A stretch of DNA of 64,000 bases from Terriglobia bacterium (GTDB lineage: Bacteria; Acidobacteriota; Terriglobia; Terriglobales; Acidobacteriaceae), in assembly GCA_020072815.1 (NCBI GenBank), contig JAIQGE010000005.1:124001-188000 (forward strand), written 5' to 3'. The translations under genes and the position numbers were made by a program. The notes beneath the pieces were generated by a model that saw nothing but the letters and a program-made list of their open reading frames with translations, did not search any database and was not told the DNA's origin. Of the stretch, positions 36,477 through 44,469 are shown in pieces; within the stretch, counting starts at the first letter, position 1, and each line of letters opens with the position of its first letter.

Positions 36477-36506
36477 CCCCCGGGAGAGTATTTCCGGGGG
36501 CTTTTG
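36477..36506 (+). terminator. rho-independent terminator after pilQ
   Basis: CCCCCGG (36477-36483) and CCGGGGG (36494-36500) form a 7-bp stem with a 10-base loop, followed by CTTTTG. It lies between the pilQ stop and the next gene start at 36522. Confidence 0.75.
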
Positions 36507-36521
36507 TCTTTGACCCTCCTC

Positions 36522-37610
36522 ATGGACTTTCTTGCCCGACAAAAGAGAACGGCTGCGGCACTGCGCGACGCAGGCGTGGATGCCTTGCTGGTAACCCATC
36601 CGGCCAACATCTACTATTTGTGCGGCTTTACCGGAAGCTCCGGAGCTTTGCTCCTGCAAGCAGGCCAGCGCGGAGCCAAGCTCACCTTTTACACGGACGG
36701 CCGCTACACCCAGCAGGCCGCCGACGAAGTCAAGGGCGCCAAGATTGTGATCGCCGCCAAAGCTGCGCTGGCGCTGGCTGCCGAAGGCGCACTCAAAGCC
36801 AGAATCAAAGTCCTGGGATTTGAAGCCGAGCAAATGCCGGTCAGCCAGTTCAAATATCTGGGGCAAATTTTGCGAGGCAAGACCAACCTGAAGGCCATCG
36901 CCGGACTGGTGGAGCAGATGCGCGCGGTCAAAGACGCCGATGAGATCGAGCAGATTCGCGCTTCGGTCCTGCTGGCAGCCAGCCTGTTCCCCACGGCGCT
37001 GGGGGCGATTCGACCTGGGGTATCGGAGACCGCGGTGGCCGGGGAAATGGAGCATCAGGCGCGCCGCGCCGGAGCGGAAAAGATGTCCTTTGATACGATC
37101 GTTGCCTCGGGCCCGCGCTCCGCGCTGCCCCACGGACGGGCCTCGGCCCAGTCCATCCCCGGCAACGGGTTCATAATATTGGACTACGGTGTTATACTCG
37201 CAGGTTACTGTTCGGACATGACCCGCACAGTCCACGTGGGCCCTGTTTCCAATACCCACCGCCGCATGTATGATGCTGTTCGGCAGGCCCAGCAGGCTTC
37301 CCTTGACGCCGTGAAGCCCGGTGTGGAAACGGGCGAAGTGGACCAAAAAGGCCGTAAAGTGCTAGAAGATGCTGGGTATGGCCCCTACTTTACCCACTCC
37401 ACAGGGCACGGAGTGGGAATTGAGATCCACGAGCTGCCTCGGCTGGCAAAAGGCCAAACCCAGAAGCTTCTGCCAGGGATGGTAATCACGATTGAACCGG
37501 GCATCTACTTGCCGGACGAAGGTGGAGTGCGAATCGAAGACATGGTGCTGGTCACTGAGTCGGGCCATGAGGTCCTGACGCCCACCACAAAGGACCTGAT
37601 CACGCTTTAG
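36522..37610 (+). CDS. M24-family Xaa-Pro aminopeptidase/dipeptidase
   Basis: The 362-residue protein has a creatinase-like N-domain (about 10-130, NIYYLCGFTGSSG) and a pita-bread catalytic domain (about 140-360). All five metal ligands can be placed: LDYG and CSDMTRT (two Asp), STGHGVG (His), ITIEPGIYLP (Glu) and GVRIEDMVLV (Glu). It removes N-terminal residues preceding proline, with two divalent metals. ATG 36522 is chosen because an upstream in-frame start would lie inside the pilQ terminator. The gene is 69 bases before accB, as in many genomes where a pepQ-like gene precedes accBC. Confidence 0.9.
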   Translation: MDFLARQKRTAAALRDAGVDALLVTHPANIYYLCGFTGSSGALLLQAGQRGAKLTFYTDGRYTQQAADEVKGAKIVIAAKAALALAAEGALKARIKVLGFEAEQMPVSQFKYLGQILRGKTNLKAIAGLVEQMRAVKDADEIEQIRASVLLAASLFPTALGAIRPGVSETAVAGEMEHQARRAGAEKMSFDTIVASGPRSALPHGRASAQSIPGNGFIILDYGVILAGYCSDMTRTVHVGPVSNTHRRMYDAVRQAQQASLDAVKPGVETGEVDQKGRKVLEDAGYGPYFTHSTGHGVGIEIHELPRLAKGQTQKLLPGMVITIEPGIYLPDEGGVRIEDMVLVTESGHEVLTPTTKDLITL

Positions 37611-37679
37611 CTCCACAAATCCCAGGGCGCGGGACGGCATTGCGCGCGCGGGAGCAGGAGAGAGCTGACGGACACGCGC

Positions 37680-38171
37680 ATGAATCAAAAGGAAATCAAA
37701 GAACTGATCGAGTTCCTGGTCGAAAAGGACATCGCCGAATTCGAACTGGAGCGTGGCGACGTAAAGGTGCGCGTGAAGCGCGGAGCGGACGTCCACGTAA
37801 CGCACGCCGCGCCGGTCATCGCCGCCGCGGTGCCGGTTTCGGCCGCGCCGCCGGTCCCGACGGCCGCTGCCCCTCCTCCTCCGCCCCCAACCACTGCCAC
37901 AGCGCCGCCGCCCCCCGTGGAAGAGGAACTTCATATGGTCAAGTCGCCCATCGTGGGGACGTTTTATGAAGCTCCGGCGCCCGGCGCTCCGCCCTTCGTC
38001 AAACCCGGGGACACGGTCCAGGCCGGCCAGGTGCTGTGCATCATTGAAGCCATGAAGCTGATGAACGAAATTGAGAGCGACGTGTCCGGCGAAGTGGTCA
38101 AGACCGTCGCCGCCAACGGACAGCCCGTGGAATACGGCCAGCCGCTGTTTGCCATCCGGCCACGAAAATAA
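37680..38171 (+). CDS. accB: biotin carboxyl carrier protein of acetyl-CoA carboxylase
   Basis: The 163-residue protein has a short helical N-terminus (KEIKELIEFLVEKDIAEFELERGDVKVRVKR), a Pro/Ala hinge (about 40-78) and a biotinyl domain with EAMKLMNEI, where Lys126 is biotinylated by BirA. It shuttles CO2 between biotin carboxylase and the carboxyltransferase in the first step of fatty-acid synthesis. It is followed by accC, but a copy of a dispersed repeat separates them. Confidence 0.96.
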   Translation: MNQKEIKELIEFLVEKDIAEFELERGDVKVRVKRGADVHVTHAAPVIAAAVPVSAAPPVPTAAAPPPPPPTTATAPPPPVEEELHMVKSPIVGTFYEAPAPGAPPFVKPGDTVQAGQVLCIIEAMKLMNEIESDVSGEVVKTVAANGQPVEYGQPLFAIRPRK

Positions 38172-38177
38172 AAAATA

Positions 38178-38274
38178 CAAGGGCGAGGCCGACTGGCGCG
38201 CCGAGCCCGCTGCTTCAAGCGCAAGAATGCTCCTCCCGAAAAACTTGAGTCGCAGGCGGTGTGGAGCGAAGCGA
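38178..38274 (-). repeat. 97-bp dispersed repeat inserted between accB and accC
   Basis: Read on the minus strand this element starts TCGCTTCGCTCCACACCGCC and ends CAGTCGGCCTCGCCCTTG. It has exactly the same length as repeat copy 1 at 18761-18857 and near-identical ends; the middle third has diverged. It begins 7 bases after the accB stop and ends 8 bases before the accC ATG. Confidence 0.85.
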
Positions 38275-38282
38275 CATGAATA

Positions 38283-39668
38283 ATGTTTAAAAAGATTCTC
38301 ATAGCAAACCGAGGCGAGATTGCTCTGCGCGTGATCTGCGCCTGCAAAGAGCTGGGCGTAAAGACAGTCGCCGTCTACAGTGACGCCGACCGCAATTCGC
38401 TGCACGTCCGCTTTGCCGACGAAGCCATCTGCATCGGCCCGCCGCGCTCTTCGGAAAGCTATCTCAACATTCCCGCGGTGATCAGCGCCGCGGAGATCAC
38501 CGGCGTGGACGCCATCCATCCCGGCTACGGCCTGCTGAGCGAGAACGCCAACTTCGCCGAAGTGTGCGAGACCAGCCATATCAAGTTCATTGGGCCGCCG
38601 CCGGAAGTCATCCGCCTGATGGGCGAAAAAGAAAAAGCCCGCCAGGCGATGAAGAAGACCAACGTGCCCATCCTGCCTGGCTCGGAAGGCGTGATCGCCA
38701 CGGCCGACGAAGCCAAGGAATGGGCCAAGCAGATCGGCTATCCGGTGATCGTCAAAGCGTCCGCTGGTGGCGGAGGCCGCGGCATGCGCGTGATCCGCGC
38801 GGAACCGGAACTCGAAAACCTGTTCAACTCCGCCCAGGCCGAAGCCGCCGCCGCGTTCGGCAACGGCAACCTCTACATGGAGAAGTTCATTGAGCAGCCG
38901 CGCCACATCGAGTTCCAGGTGCTGGGCGACGCCTACGGCAAAGTGATCAGCCTGGGCGAACGCGAGTGCAGCATCCAGCGCCGCCACCAGAAGCTGCTGG
39001 AGGAAGCGCCGTCACTGCAGGTGAGCGAAGAGCTGCGCGAACAGATCGGCAAGAAGCTTTCTGAATGCCTCTCGGAAATCGGTTACGTCAACGCCGGCAC
39101 GGTTGAGTTCCTCATGGACGAAGACCGCAGCCTGCACTTCATTGAAATGAACACGCGCATCCAGGTGGAGCATCCGGTCACCGAGATGGTCACCGGGATT
39201 GACCTGGTGAAGTCGCAGATCCTGCTGGCCGCCGGCGCCAAGATGGCGGACATCATCCCCCGCCTGGACCGCAAAGGCCGGCGCGGACACGCCATTGAGT
39301 GCCGCATCAACGCCGAACACCCGGAGAAGTTCACGCCGTCGGCGGGCAAGATCAAGACTTTCCACACGCCCGGAGGCCTGGGCATCCGCATGGACACCGC
39401 CGCCTACGCCGAAGGCGTGATCCCGCCTTATTACGATTCGCTCATCGCCAAGCTCATCAGCCACGGCAAAGACCGCGCGGAAGCCATCATGCGCATGCGG
39501 CGCGCGCTGGAGATGTTCATCGTGGAAGGCATCCATACTACGATCCCGCTGCACCGCCGCATCCTGGCCGACCCCGAGTTCCAGGCCGGCCACTTTGACA
39601 CCAAGTACATGGAACGCTTCCTGGCACGGCTGCAGGAGGAACGGGCGGAAGCGGCTGCGACGGTCTAG
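38283..39668 (+). CDS. accC: biotin carboxylase subunit of acetyl-CoA carboxylase
   Basis: The 461-residue protein is a complete biotin carboxylase: N-terminal [17 protein letters not shown], the [14 protein letters not shown] motif, glycine-rich ATP loop ([11 protein letters not shown]), catalytic [14 protein letters not shown] and C-terminal RINAEHP with the closing domain. It carboxylates the biotin of AccB using ATP and bicarbonate. The ATG is fixed by the conserved N-terminus, yet has no recognisable ribosome-binding site, because a repeat ends 8 bases upstream. A short read-through frame from the repeat (ATG at 38276) could couple translation. Confidence 0.96.
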   Translation: MFKKILIANRGEIALRVICACKELGVKTVAVYSDADRNSLHVRFADEAICIGPPRSSESYLNIPAVISAAEITGVDAIHPGYGLLSENANFAEVCETSHIKFIGPPPEVIRLMGEKEKARQAMKKTNVPILPGSEGVIATADEAKEWAKQIGYPVIVKASAGGGGRGMRVIRAEPELENLFNSAQAEAAAAFGNGNLYMEKFIEQPRHIEFQVLGDAYGKVISLGERECSIQRRHQKLLEEAPSLQVSEELREQIGKKLSECLSEIGYVNAGTVEFLMDEDRSLHFIEMNTRIQVEHPVTEMVTGIDLVKSQILLAAGAKMADIIPRLDRKGRRGHAIECRINAEHPEKFTPSAGKIKTFHTPGGLGIRMDTAAYAEGVIPPYYDSLIAKLISHGKDRAEAIMRMRRALEMFIVEGIHTTIPLHRRILADPEFQAGHFDTKYMERFLARLQEERAEAAATV

Positions 39669-39734
39669 CCTCCGCCTTTGTGTTTCGATCACCGGATCAC
39701 TCTTCTCCCGTCATCACCGATACCAGAAAAAGTA

Positions 39735-39767
39735 ATTCCACCACGGAGGCACGGAGACACGGAGAAA
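39735..39767 (+). repeat. dispersed CACGGAG repeat, copy 1
   Basis: Heptamer-like words (CACGGAGG, CACGGAGA) run behind ATTCCAC. The same sequence occurs inverted at 46065-46098. This kind of element is common in intergenic DNA of several phyla. It lies in the non-coding 39669-40511 stretch with other repeats. Confidence 0.55.
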
Positions 39768-39858
39768 AATGGGGAGCCCCACCCCTCCCTATTCATCCCA
39801 ATGATCCCAATAAACAAAGGACTTAGCCACGGTTGATCCCAATCGGGTCCCAATCGAT

Positions 39859-40035
39859 CGGCTGAGAGGTCGCAGCTTTGTTGTCAGGAATGTAAGGCCA
39901 AGGAGCCAAAATGCGGTTAGCTGCTTAAGTTGTCTGTTTTCAATGAACTAGTGGCTTTCACACCCTGAGGCGCAGTACATTATAACGCGCCTTTGATAGC
40001 GAATCAAGAACGAAGTAGTACACCTTGACAGCGCG
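39859..40035 (+). repeat. left long inverted repeat flanking the AIPR cassette
   Basis: Three blocks recur in inverted order and orientation on the far side of the AIPR gene: CGGCTGAGAGGTCGCAG (39859-39875), CACACCCTGAGGCGCAG (39959-39975) and a 39-base block beginning TAGCGAATCAAG and ending CAGCGCG (39997-40035). The sequence between the blocks has diverged. Weaker similarity extends left to about 39830. Confidence 0.8.
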
Positions 40036-40073
40036 GCGTTACCGCGCTGTTCACTTTCGCGCATCTGCTTCGG

Positions 40074-40110
40074 ACAAATTGCCAGTTGCTAGCTGCTAAC
40101 TGCTTTCTTT
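40074..40110 (-). repeat. copy of dispersed GCAAYTRGC-type repeat inside the cassette
   Basis: The reverse strand reads GCAGTTAGC, AGCTAGC and AACTGGC, matching the word pattern found behind rho and at 42038-42076. Confidence 0.5.
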
Positions 40111-40115
40111 TCGTG

Positions 40116-40168
40116 CCGACCCGCCGGGCGGAAGCCCTGGCGGGCTTCCGTATCGCGTCGCGTCGGCC
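40116..40168. other. two-level hairpin
   Basis: An inner stem CGGAAGCC/GGCTTCCG (40129-40136 and 40143-40150) is enclosed by an outer GCCGAC/GTCGGC pair. It has no coding potential. It may be a remnant of a repeat or a structured RNA; I see no named family. Confidence 0.35.
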
Positions 40169-40175
40169 CGAAACA

Positions 40176-40210
40176 AAAAACAAGAGACACCCGGCGAAGA
40201 CGCCGGGTGT
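40176..40210 (-). terminator. terminator-like hairpin, minus orientation
   Basis: ACACCCGGCG (40187-40196) and CGCCGGGTGT (40201-40210) form a perfect 10-bp stem. On the minus strand it is followed by CTCTTGTTTTTTG, a good U-run. No minus-strand gene is seen upstream of it, so it may block antisense transcription into accC or terminate an unseen minus-strand RNA. Confidence 0.5.
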
Positions 40211-40405
40211 CGGGGTTGGGGGTACTTGCCTTCGGTGGAAAAGCGGCCATTTATGGCCGCGTTGAGTCCTTTTAACCTGTCATCTCGAGCGCCCCCCGAA
40301 GGAGCGAATTTGCGACTGAGGGAAGTCGAGAGATCCCGAGGATGTGTCCTCCACCATGCAGCAAGGGTGTTTCCATCGCAAACTATTTCCCCAGTTGTGA
40401 TTGGG

Positions 40406-40435
40406 TTGACCTCAGGCTCCTAGATTTGCTATGGT
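40406..40435 (+). promoter_or_regulatory. promoter for the AIPR gene
   Basis: TTGACC (40406-40411), an 18-base spacer and TATGGT (40430-40435) lie about 75 bases before the gene start at 40512. AAGGAG (40497-40502) then serves as the ribosome-binding site. Confidence 0.5.
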
Positions 40436-40511
40436 TAAAAAGTCGATTGCTGGTGAGGATCGCGGATGCGGTTTCTCACGGGAGGCAACGACTTACAAGG
40501 AGAAAACAAAT

Positions 40512-41726
40512 ATGTCAACCACAATCAGTGGTTCGCAAACACCTTCAAGTGTGGTTCTGTCCTACCAACTGCTTCGGAATACAACTAGCCCTGACGAGAC
40601 CTTAACCGGCGTGAAATCGTTCGTCGCCAATCTTTCCGCTTTCGAAATCTTGAAACTCGGCACCAAGGAAAACTTACGTGCGTATATCGCCGAATATAAC
40701 CCAAAGAAACGGAATCGCGTTCATGATGCGATTCGGAACACCATACAGACCGAACCGCAGCGGTTTATTACCCGCAATAGTGGCTTTGTCATCGGTGCTG
40801 CGGGAATCGATGTTGACGACGGCAAAAAAGAAATTCGCCTAAAGGAGCCGAGCATTTTGAATGGTGCTCAGTCCCAGGGTGAGATTCGCCGCTGGATTCA
40901 AGAAGCCTACGGCGATGATTTGCCCGGCACACCGGAAGATCCGCCCTTTTACGTTCGTGCGGAAATAATCGTTGACCCGGATGCTGACGAGGTTGTCGAG
41001 ACCGCGATTGCTCGTAATACGGCTACTCCGGTCAAGTCCATCTCGCAAGCAGGTGCACGCGGTCACTTAGAGGAGTTGGAGGAAAGCATCCGCAAAGTGC
41101 GGCCTGACATAAAAATCCGCAAAAGTGAAACGGATGAAAATGTTTATGACACCCGCAAGATCCTGCAATATGCCCGATTGCTGATGCCGCTAAGTGTGTC
41201 ACTGAACGATACGCCAGCCGAAAAGCTTCGCCCGTACAAAAATCCTGAACAGTGCCTAACCGAATTTTCAAATTGGTACGAAAACAAAGACAAGAATCTG
41301 GATGCACGACGGAAGTATGAATTTACTGTCCAAATAGCTCCGTACGCGATCGCAGAATATGAGTACTGGGAACGACATGACGGCTGGAACGGGCACCATA
41401 TTTGGGACGAGACCAAGAAGGGCGGGCGGGCTTGTCGGCGCGACAAGAAAGCAGGAAGAATCGTTTGGGTTTCTCCCGGGCTGGTTTTTCCGCTCGTTGG
41501 AGCTATGAGTGAGTTCGTCGAAGAGAAATCACCCCATAAGTGGGCTATTTCAAAACCGGATTTGTTTAAGTCGGACGAGATGATAGCGCGAGCGGTCTCA
41601 CAATTTCGGAGCATAGACAGCGATCCCATGCAAATGGGACGTTCGGCGGGTGCCTATGACGCGTTGCGAATCTATCCTAGAACGCTAGTTGAAGTAATGC
41701 GTGACATGAAGAAAGCCACCAAATAA
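40512..41726 (+). CDS. AIPR-family putative abortive-infection/phage-resistance protein
   Basis: The 404-residue cytosolic protein carries the conserved AIPR segments: FITRNSGFVIGA (about 85-96), SILNGAQSQGEIRRW (114-128) and ETAIARNTATPVKSIS (163-178), corresponding to the F-x-x-x-N-x-G-I, I-x-N-G-x-Q-T and N-x-Q-x-P-V blocks. AIPR proteins were linked to abortive phage infection and often sit near restriction-modification genes; their enzymatic activity is not established to my knowledge. This copy is shorter than typical members (500-600 residues). ATG 40512 has a well-placed AAGGAG. The gene looks AT-richer than its neighbours, stands alone with its own promoter and terminator, and is bracketed by long inverted repeats, all signs of transfer. 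Confidence 0.7.
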   Translation: MSTTISGSQTPSSVVLSYQLLRNTTSPDETLTGVKSFVANLSAFEILKLGTKENLRAYIAEYNPKKRNRVHDAIRNTIQTEPQRFITRNSGFVIGAAGIDVDDGKKEIRLKEPSILNGAQSQGEIRRWIQEAYGDDLPGTPEDPPFYVRAEIIVDPDADEVVETAIARNTATPVKSISQAGARGHLEELEESIRKVRPDIKIRKSETDENVYDTRKILQYARLLMPLSVSLNDTPAEKLRPYKNPEQCLTEFSNWYENKDKNLDARRKYEFTVQIAPYAIAEYEYWERHDGWNGHHIWDETKKGGRACRRDKKAGRIVWVSPGLVFPLVGAMSEFVEEKSPHKWAISKPDLFKSDEMIARAVSQFRSIDSDPMQMGRSAGAYDALRIYPRTLVEVMRDMKKATK

Positions 41727-41751
41727 GTAACTTTATCTAAATCCAACAGTG

Positions 41752-41778
41752 CGCCGGCCCGTAGACAGGCCGGCGTTT
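41752..41778 (+). terminator. terminator after the AIPR gene
   Basis: CGCCGGCC (41752-41759) and GGCCGGCG (41768-41775) form a perfect 8-bp stem followed by TTTCCTGTTG. It lies 26 bases behind the stop codon. Confidence 0.65.
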
Positions 41779-41931
41779 CCTGTTGTGCTCATCTGATTGA
41801 AGTCTCCCAGGCCCCCTTCCTCCCGCTACCTATTCTCGACTTCGCCAACTTCGCTCCTAGGCGCGCCAGTAGTCTGGGCGCAGCATGGCTGTTAGTGACA
41901 CTGCTGACCGAAACCAAACGAGATTACTCGA

Positions 41932-42095
41932 CGCGCTGTAAAGATGTACTACTTCGTACTTGATTCGCTATACGAAATCTGCTATATTGCTGGCTGCGCC
42001 TCAGGGTGTGGAGTACGATAGGTCTTTGAAAAAAAAGCAATTAGCAGCTGGCAGCTAGCAACTAGCAACTGGCCAAATCTGCGACCTCTCAGCCG
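41932..42095 (-). repeat. right long inverted repeat flanking the AIPR cassette
   Basis: This is the reverse complement of the left repeat in the same block order: the 39-base block (41932-41970), the CACACCCTGAGGCGCAG complement (41994-42010) and the CGGCTGAGAGGTCGCAG complement (42079-42095). The two 17-base blocks are exact; the 39-base block differs at a few positions. Together with the left copy it encloses about 1.9 kb. Apart from the repeats and the terminator, nothing coding is seen in 41727-42214. Confidence 0.8.
42038..42076 (+). repeat. copy of dispersed GCAAYTRGC-type repeat
   Basis: It reads GCAATTAGC, AGCTGGC, AGCTAGC, AACTAGC, AACTGGCC after a run of eight A. It lies inside the right inverted repeat, in the gap between its conserved blocks. 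Confidence 0.6.
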
Positions 42096-42121
42096 ATTCT
42101 TGGGTGACATTGGGTGACCTT

Positions 42122-42160
42122 CCACCCCATCACGCCAAAAACGGGCGTGCTGGGGGCCCC
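42122..42160 (+). repeat. REP-like element upstream of thiE
   Basis: The element contains the palindrome CCCCATCACGCC against GGCGTGCTGGGG (one mismatch) plus a GGGGGCCCC end, like the two inserts at 18954 and 19119. Here it is flanked by 21-base imperfect direct repeats starting CTTGGGTGA (42099-42119 and 42163-42183). Confidence 0.7.
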
Positions 42161-42214
42161 GTCTTGGGTGAAATTGGGTGAAACCGGGGGGTACCATCGG
42201 TAAACTACAAACTG

Positions 42215-42853
42215 ATGAGGCTTCCTTCGCTCTATCCCATCCTCGACTTCTCTTGCTTCGCCGGAAGGCAAGATCCGCTGGCGGCGATGGTGAGCTACGC
42301 CGAAGAGCTTCTCGCTGCCGACGCGAGCATCATTCAATATCGCGACAAGACGTCTGGTCCGCAGACGTTCCTCCGCCACGCCCGCGAACTTCGTCGCGTG
42401 ACGCAAGGCCGAGCAACGTTCATCGTCAACGACCGCCTCGACATCGCCTTGGCCTGCGACGCCGACGGCATTCATCTGGGCCAGGACGATCTTTCTCCCG
42501 TCGCCGCGCGGAAGATTTTCGATCAGATAAAGGATGGGAAAGCCAAGATCATCGGCTTCTCCACCCACAACCTCGTCCAGGTCCGCGAAGCCGACTCGTT
42601 CCCCGTGGACTACATCGCCATTGGCCCGGTGTTTGCGACCGCCTCCAAGGCCAATCCTGATCCGGTGATCGGACTGGATGGCGTGCGTCAGGCGCGCGCG
42701 GCCACAACTAAACCTTTAGTCGCCATTGGCGGCATCACCCGCGAGAATTGCCTGCAAGTCAAAGCCGCGGGGGCGGACTCAGTGGCCGTGATCTCTGACC
42801 TTCTTGAGTCCCCGGCCAAAGCAGTTGCAGCTTTTCTCCGCGTTTTAGGGTAA
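42215..42853 (+). CDS. thiE: thiamine-phosphate synthase
   Basis: The 212-residue TIM-barrel protein has the ThiE motifs: IIQYRDK, FIVNDRLDIALACDADGIHLGQDDL, AIGPVFATASK and AIGGI. It joins HMP-pyrophosphate and thiazole-phosphate to give thiamine monophosphate. The start ATG 42215 matches the usual LYPILD N-terminus. No TPP riboswitch could be recognised upstream, where instead a REP-like element and direct repeats lie. The neighbouring permease starts 18 bases downstream. Confidence 0.93.
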   Translation: MRLPSLYPILDFSCFAGRQDPLAAMVSYAEELLAADASIIQYRDKTSGPQTFLRHARELRRVTQGRATFIVNDRLDIALACDADGIHLGQDDLSPVAARKIFDQIKDGKAKIIGFSTHNLVQVREADSFPVDYIAIGPVFATASKANPDPVIGLDGVRQARAATTKPLVAIGGITRENCLQVKAAGADSVAVISDLLESPAKAVAAFLRVLG

Positions 42854-42871
42854 AACATACGGAACAAAATT

Positions 42872-44422
42872 ATGTCCACCTCGGCAGAGCTTGGCTCGAA
42901 TAACGCGCAGACCACCAGTGAAGGCCTGGTCAAAGGCCTGGGCCTGACCAGTTCCACCACCCTGGTGATGGGGTCCATGATTGGCTCGGGCATCTTTATT
43001 GTGTCGGCCGATATCGCTCGCCTCACCGATTCGCCCGCGCTGCTGATTGCCGCCTGGGCGGTCACCGGATTCCTTACCATCGTCGGCGCGCTCAGCTACG
43101 GCGAACTTGCCGCCATGATGCCCAAAGCCGGTGGCCAGTACGTTTACCTGCGCGAAGCGCTGGGCCCGCTCTGGGGATTCCTCTACGGATGGACGTTGTT
43201 CCTGGTAATCCAGACCGGGACCATCGCCGCCGTGGGCGTGGCTTTTGGAAAATTTCTGGGATATTTTTTCCCCGGCGTTGCCGCCGACCACTGGATCGTC
43301 CATCTGTGGAAGGTCCCGCCGATTCCCATCGGCCCCATGGTGCTGGGCAACATGGACGTGGGCCTGAACACGCAGAACCTTTGCGGCATCGTCATTATTA
43401 TCTTCCTCAGCGTGCTGAACACGTTTGGGCTCAAGCTAGGCGCGGCGGTACAGAACGTTTTCACCATCGCCAAGGTCTCGGCGCTGGCCGCGCTGGTGTT
43501 TGCCGGAATTTTTGTGGGACGCAATGCTCAGGCCGTGGCTGCCAACTTCAGCAACTTCTGGCACAATGCCGCGTTGTCAGCGCAACACGCCGTGCCGGTT
43601 GGCATGGACGGAAATACCGTCCTGGTGGGCACGCTGACCATTCTGGCCGTCGCCCAGGTGGGCTCGCTGTTCTCCGCTGACGCGTGGAACAACGTCACCT
43701 TCACCGCGGGTGAAGTCCAGAACCCCAAACGCAATCTGCCGCTCTCGCTGGCGCTGGGGACGGGCGTGGTCATCCTGCTCTACATTTCCGTGAACTTCAT
43801 TTACCTGAGCGTGCTGCCTTTGAATGGCGACCCCGCCGGCGCAACCGTTTTTGCCCGCGGCATCAAGTACGCGACGGCGGACCGCGTGGGCACGGCCGCG
43901 ATGCTGCAGATGTTCGGCAGCACCGGCGCCGCGTTGATGGCCATCGCCATCATGATCTCGACGTTCGGCTGCTGCAACGGGCTTATCCTCTCCGGCGCGC
44001 GCGTCTATTACGCCATGGCCAAAGACGGCCTGTTCTTCAAGAAGGTCGGCGAAGTAGAGCCCAAGTTCCACACGCCGAAGAATGCTCTCGTCGTGCAGGG
44101 TATCTGGTGCTGCATCCTGTGCCTCTCCGGCACTTACGGCCAGCTGCTGGACTACATTATTTTTGCCGTGCTGGTCTTCTATATATTGACCATCGCCGGC
44201 CTGTTTGTGCTGCGGCGCAAGCAGCCGAATGCCGAAAGGCCATACCGCGCAATCGGCTATCCGATACTGCCCGCCGTGTATATTGTGATGGCATTATTTA
44301 TTGACATCGTATTATTGCGCTACAAACCGCAATACACCTGGCCGGGACTGATCATCGTGTTGTTGGGAATTCCGGTGTATCTGATCTGGCATCGCCGCGA
44401 GGGCGCGCTCCGCCAGGTGTAG
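42872..44422 (+). CDS. APC-superfamily amino-acid permease
   Basis: The 516-residue protein has about 12-13 transmembrane helices and the APC hallmark in helix 1, LVMGSMIGSGIFIVSADIA, plus the ALSYGELAAMMPKAGGQYVYLREALG consensus. It probably imports or exchanges neutral amino acids using a proton or antiport mechanism; the substrate cannot be read from sequence. A ~30-residue helix-6/7 extension (NFWHNAALSAQHAVPVGMDGN) is periplasmic. It lies between thiE and a second APC transporter, and the two may be cotranscribed. Confidence 0.9.
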   Translation: MSTSAELGSNNAQTTSEGLVKGLGLTSSTTLVMGSMIGSGIFIVSADIARLTDSPALLIAAWAVTGFLTIVGALSYGELAAMMPKAGGQYVYLREALGPLWGFLYGWTLFLVIQTGTIAAVGVAFGKFLGYFFPGVAADHWIVHLWKVPPIPIGPMVLGNMDVGLNTQNLCGIVIIIFLSVLNTFGLKLGAAVQNVFTIAKVSALAALVFAGIFVGRNAQAVAANFSNFWHNAALSAQHAVPVGMDGNTVLVGTLTILAVAQVGSLFSADAWNNVTFTAGEVQNPKRNLPLSLALGTGVVILLYISVNFIYLSVLPLNGDPAGATVFARGIKYATADRVGTAAMLQMFGSTGAALMAIAIMISTFGCCNGLILSGARVYYAMAKDGLFFKKVGEVEPKFHTPKNALVVQGIWCCILCLSGTYGQLLDYIIFAVLVFYILTIAGLFVLRRKQPNAERPYRAIGYPILPAVYIVMALFIDIVLLRYKPQYTWPGLIIVLLGIPVYLIWHRREGALRQV

Positions 44423-44469
44423 GGCTGCAAAAATCGGAACTCAATCTTAGAGAACTGAGAGGGACACGA

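Noticed and set aside
42100-42214. TPP riboswitch upstream of thiE
   Set aside because: No CUGAGA-type conserved loops are found; the region consists of a REP-like element and direct repeats.
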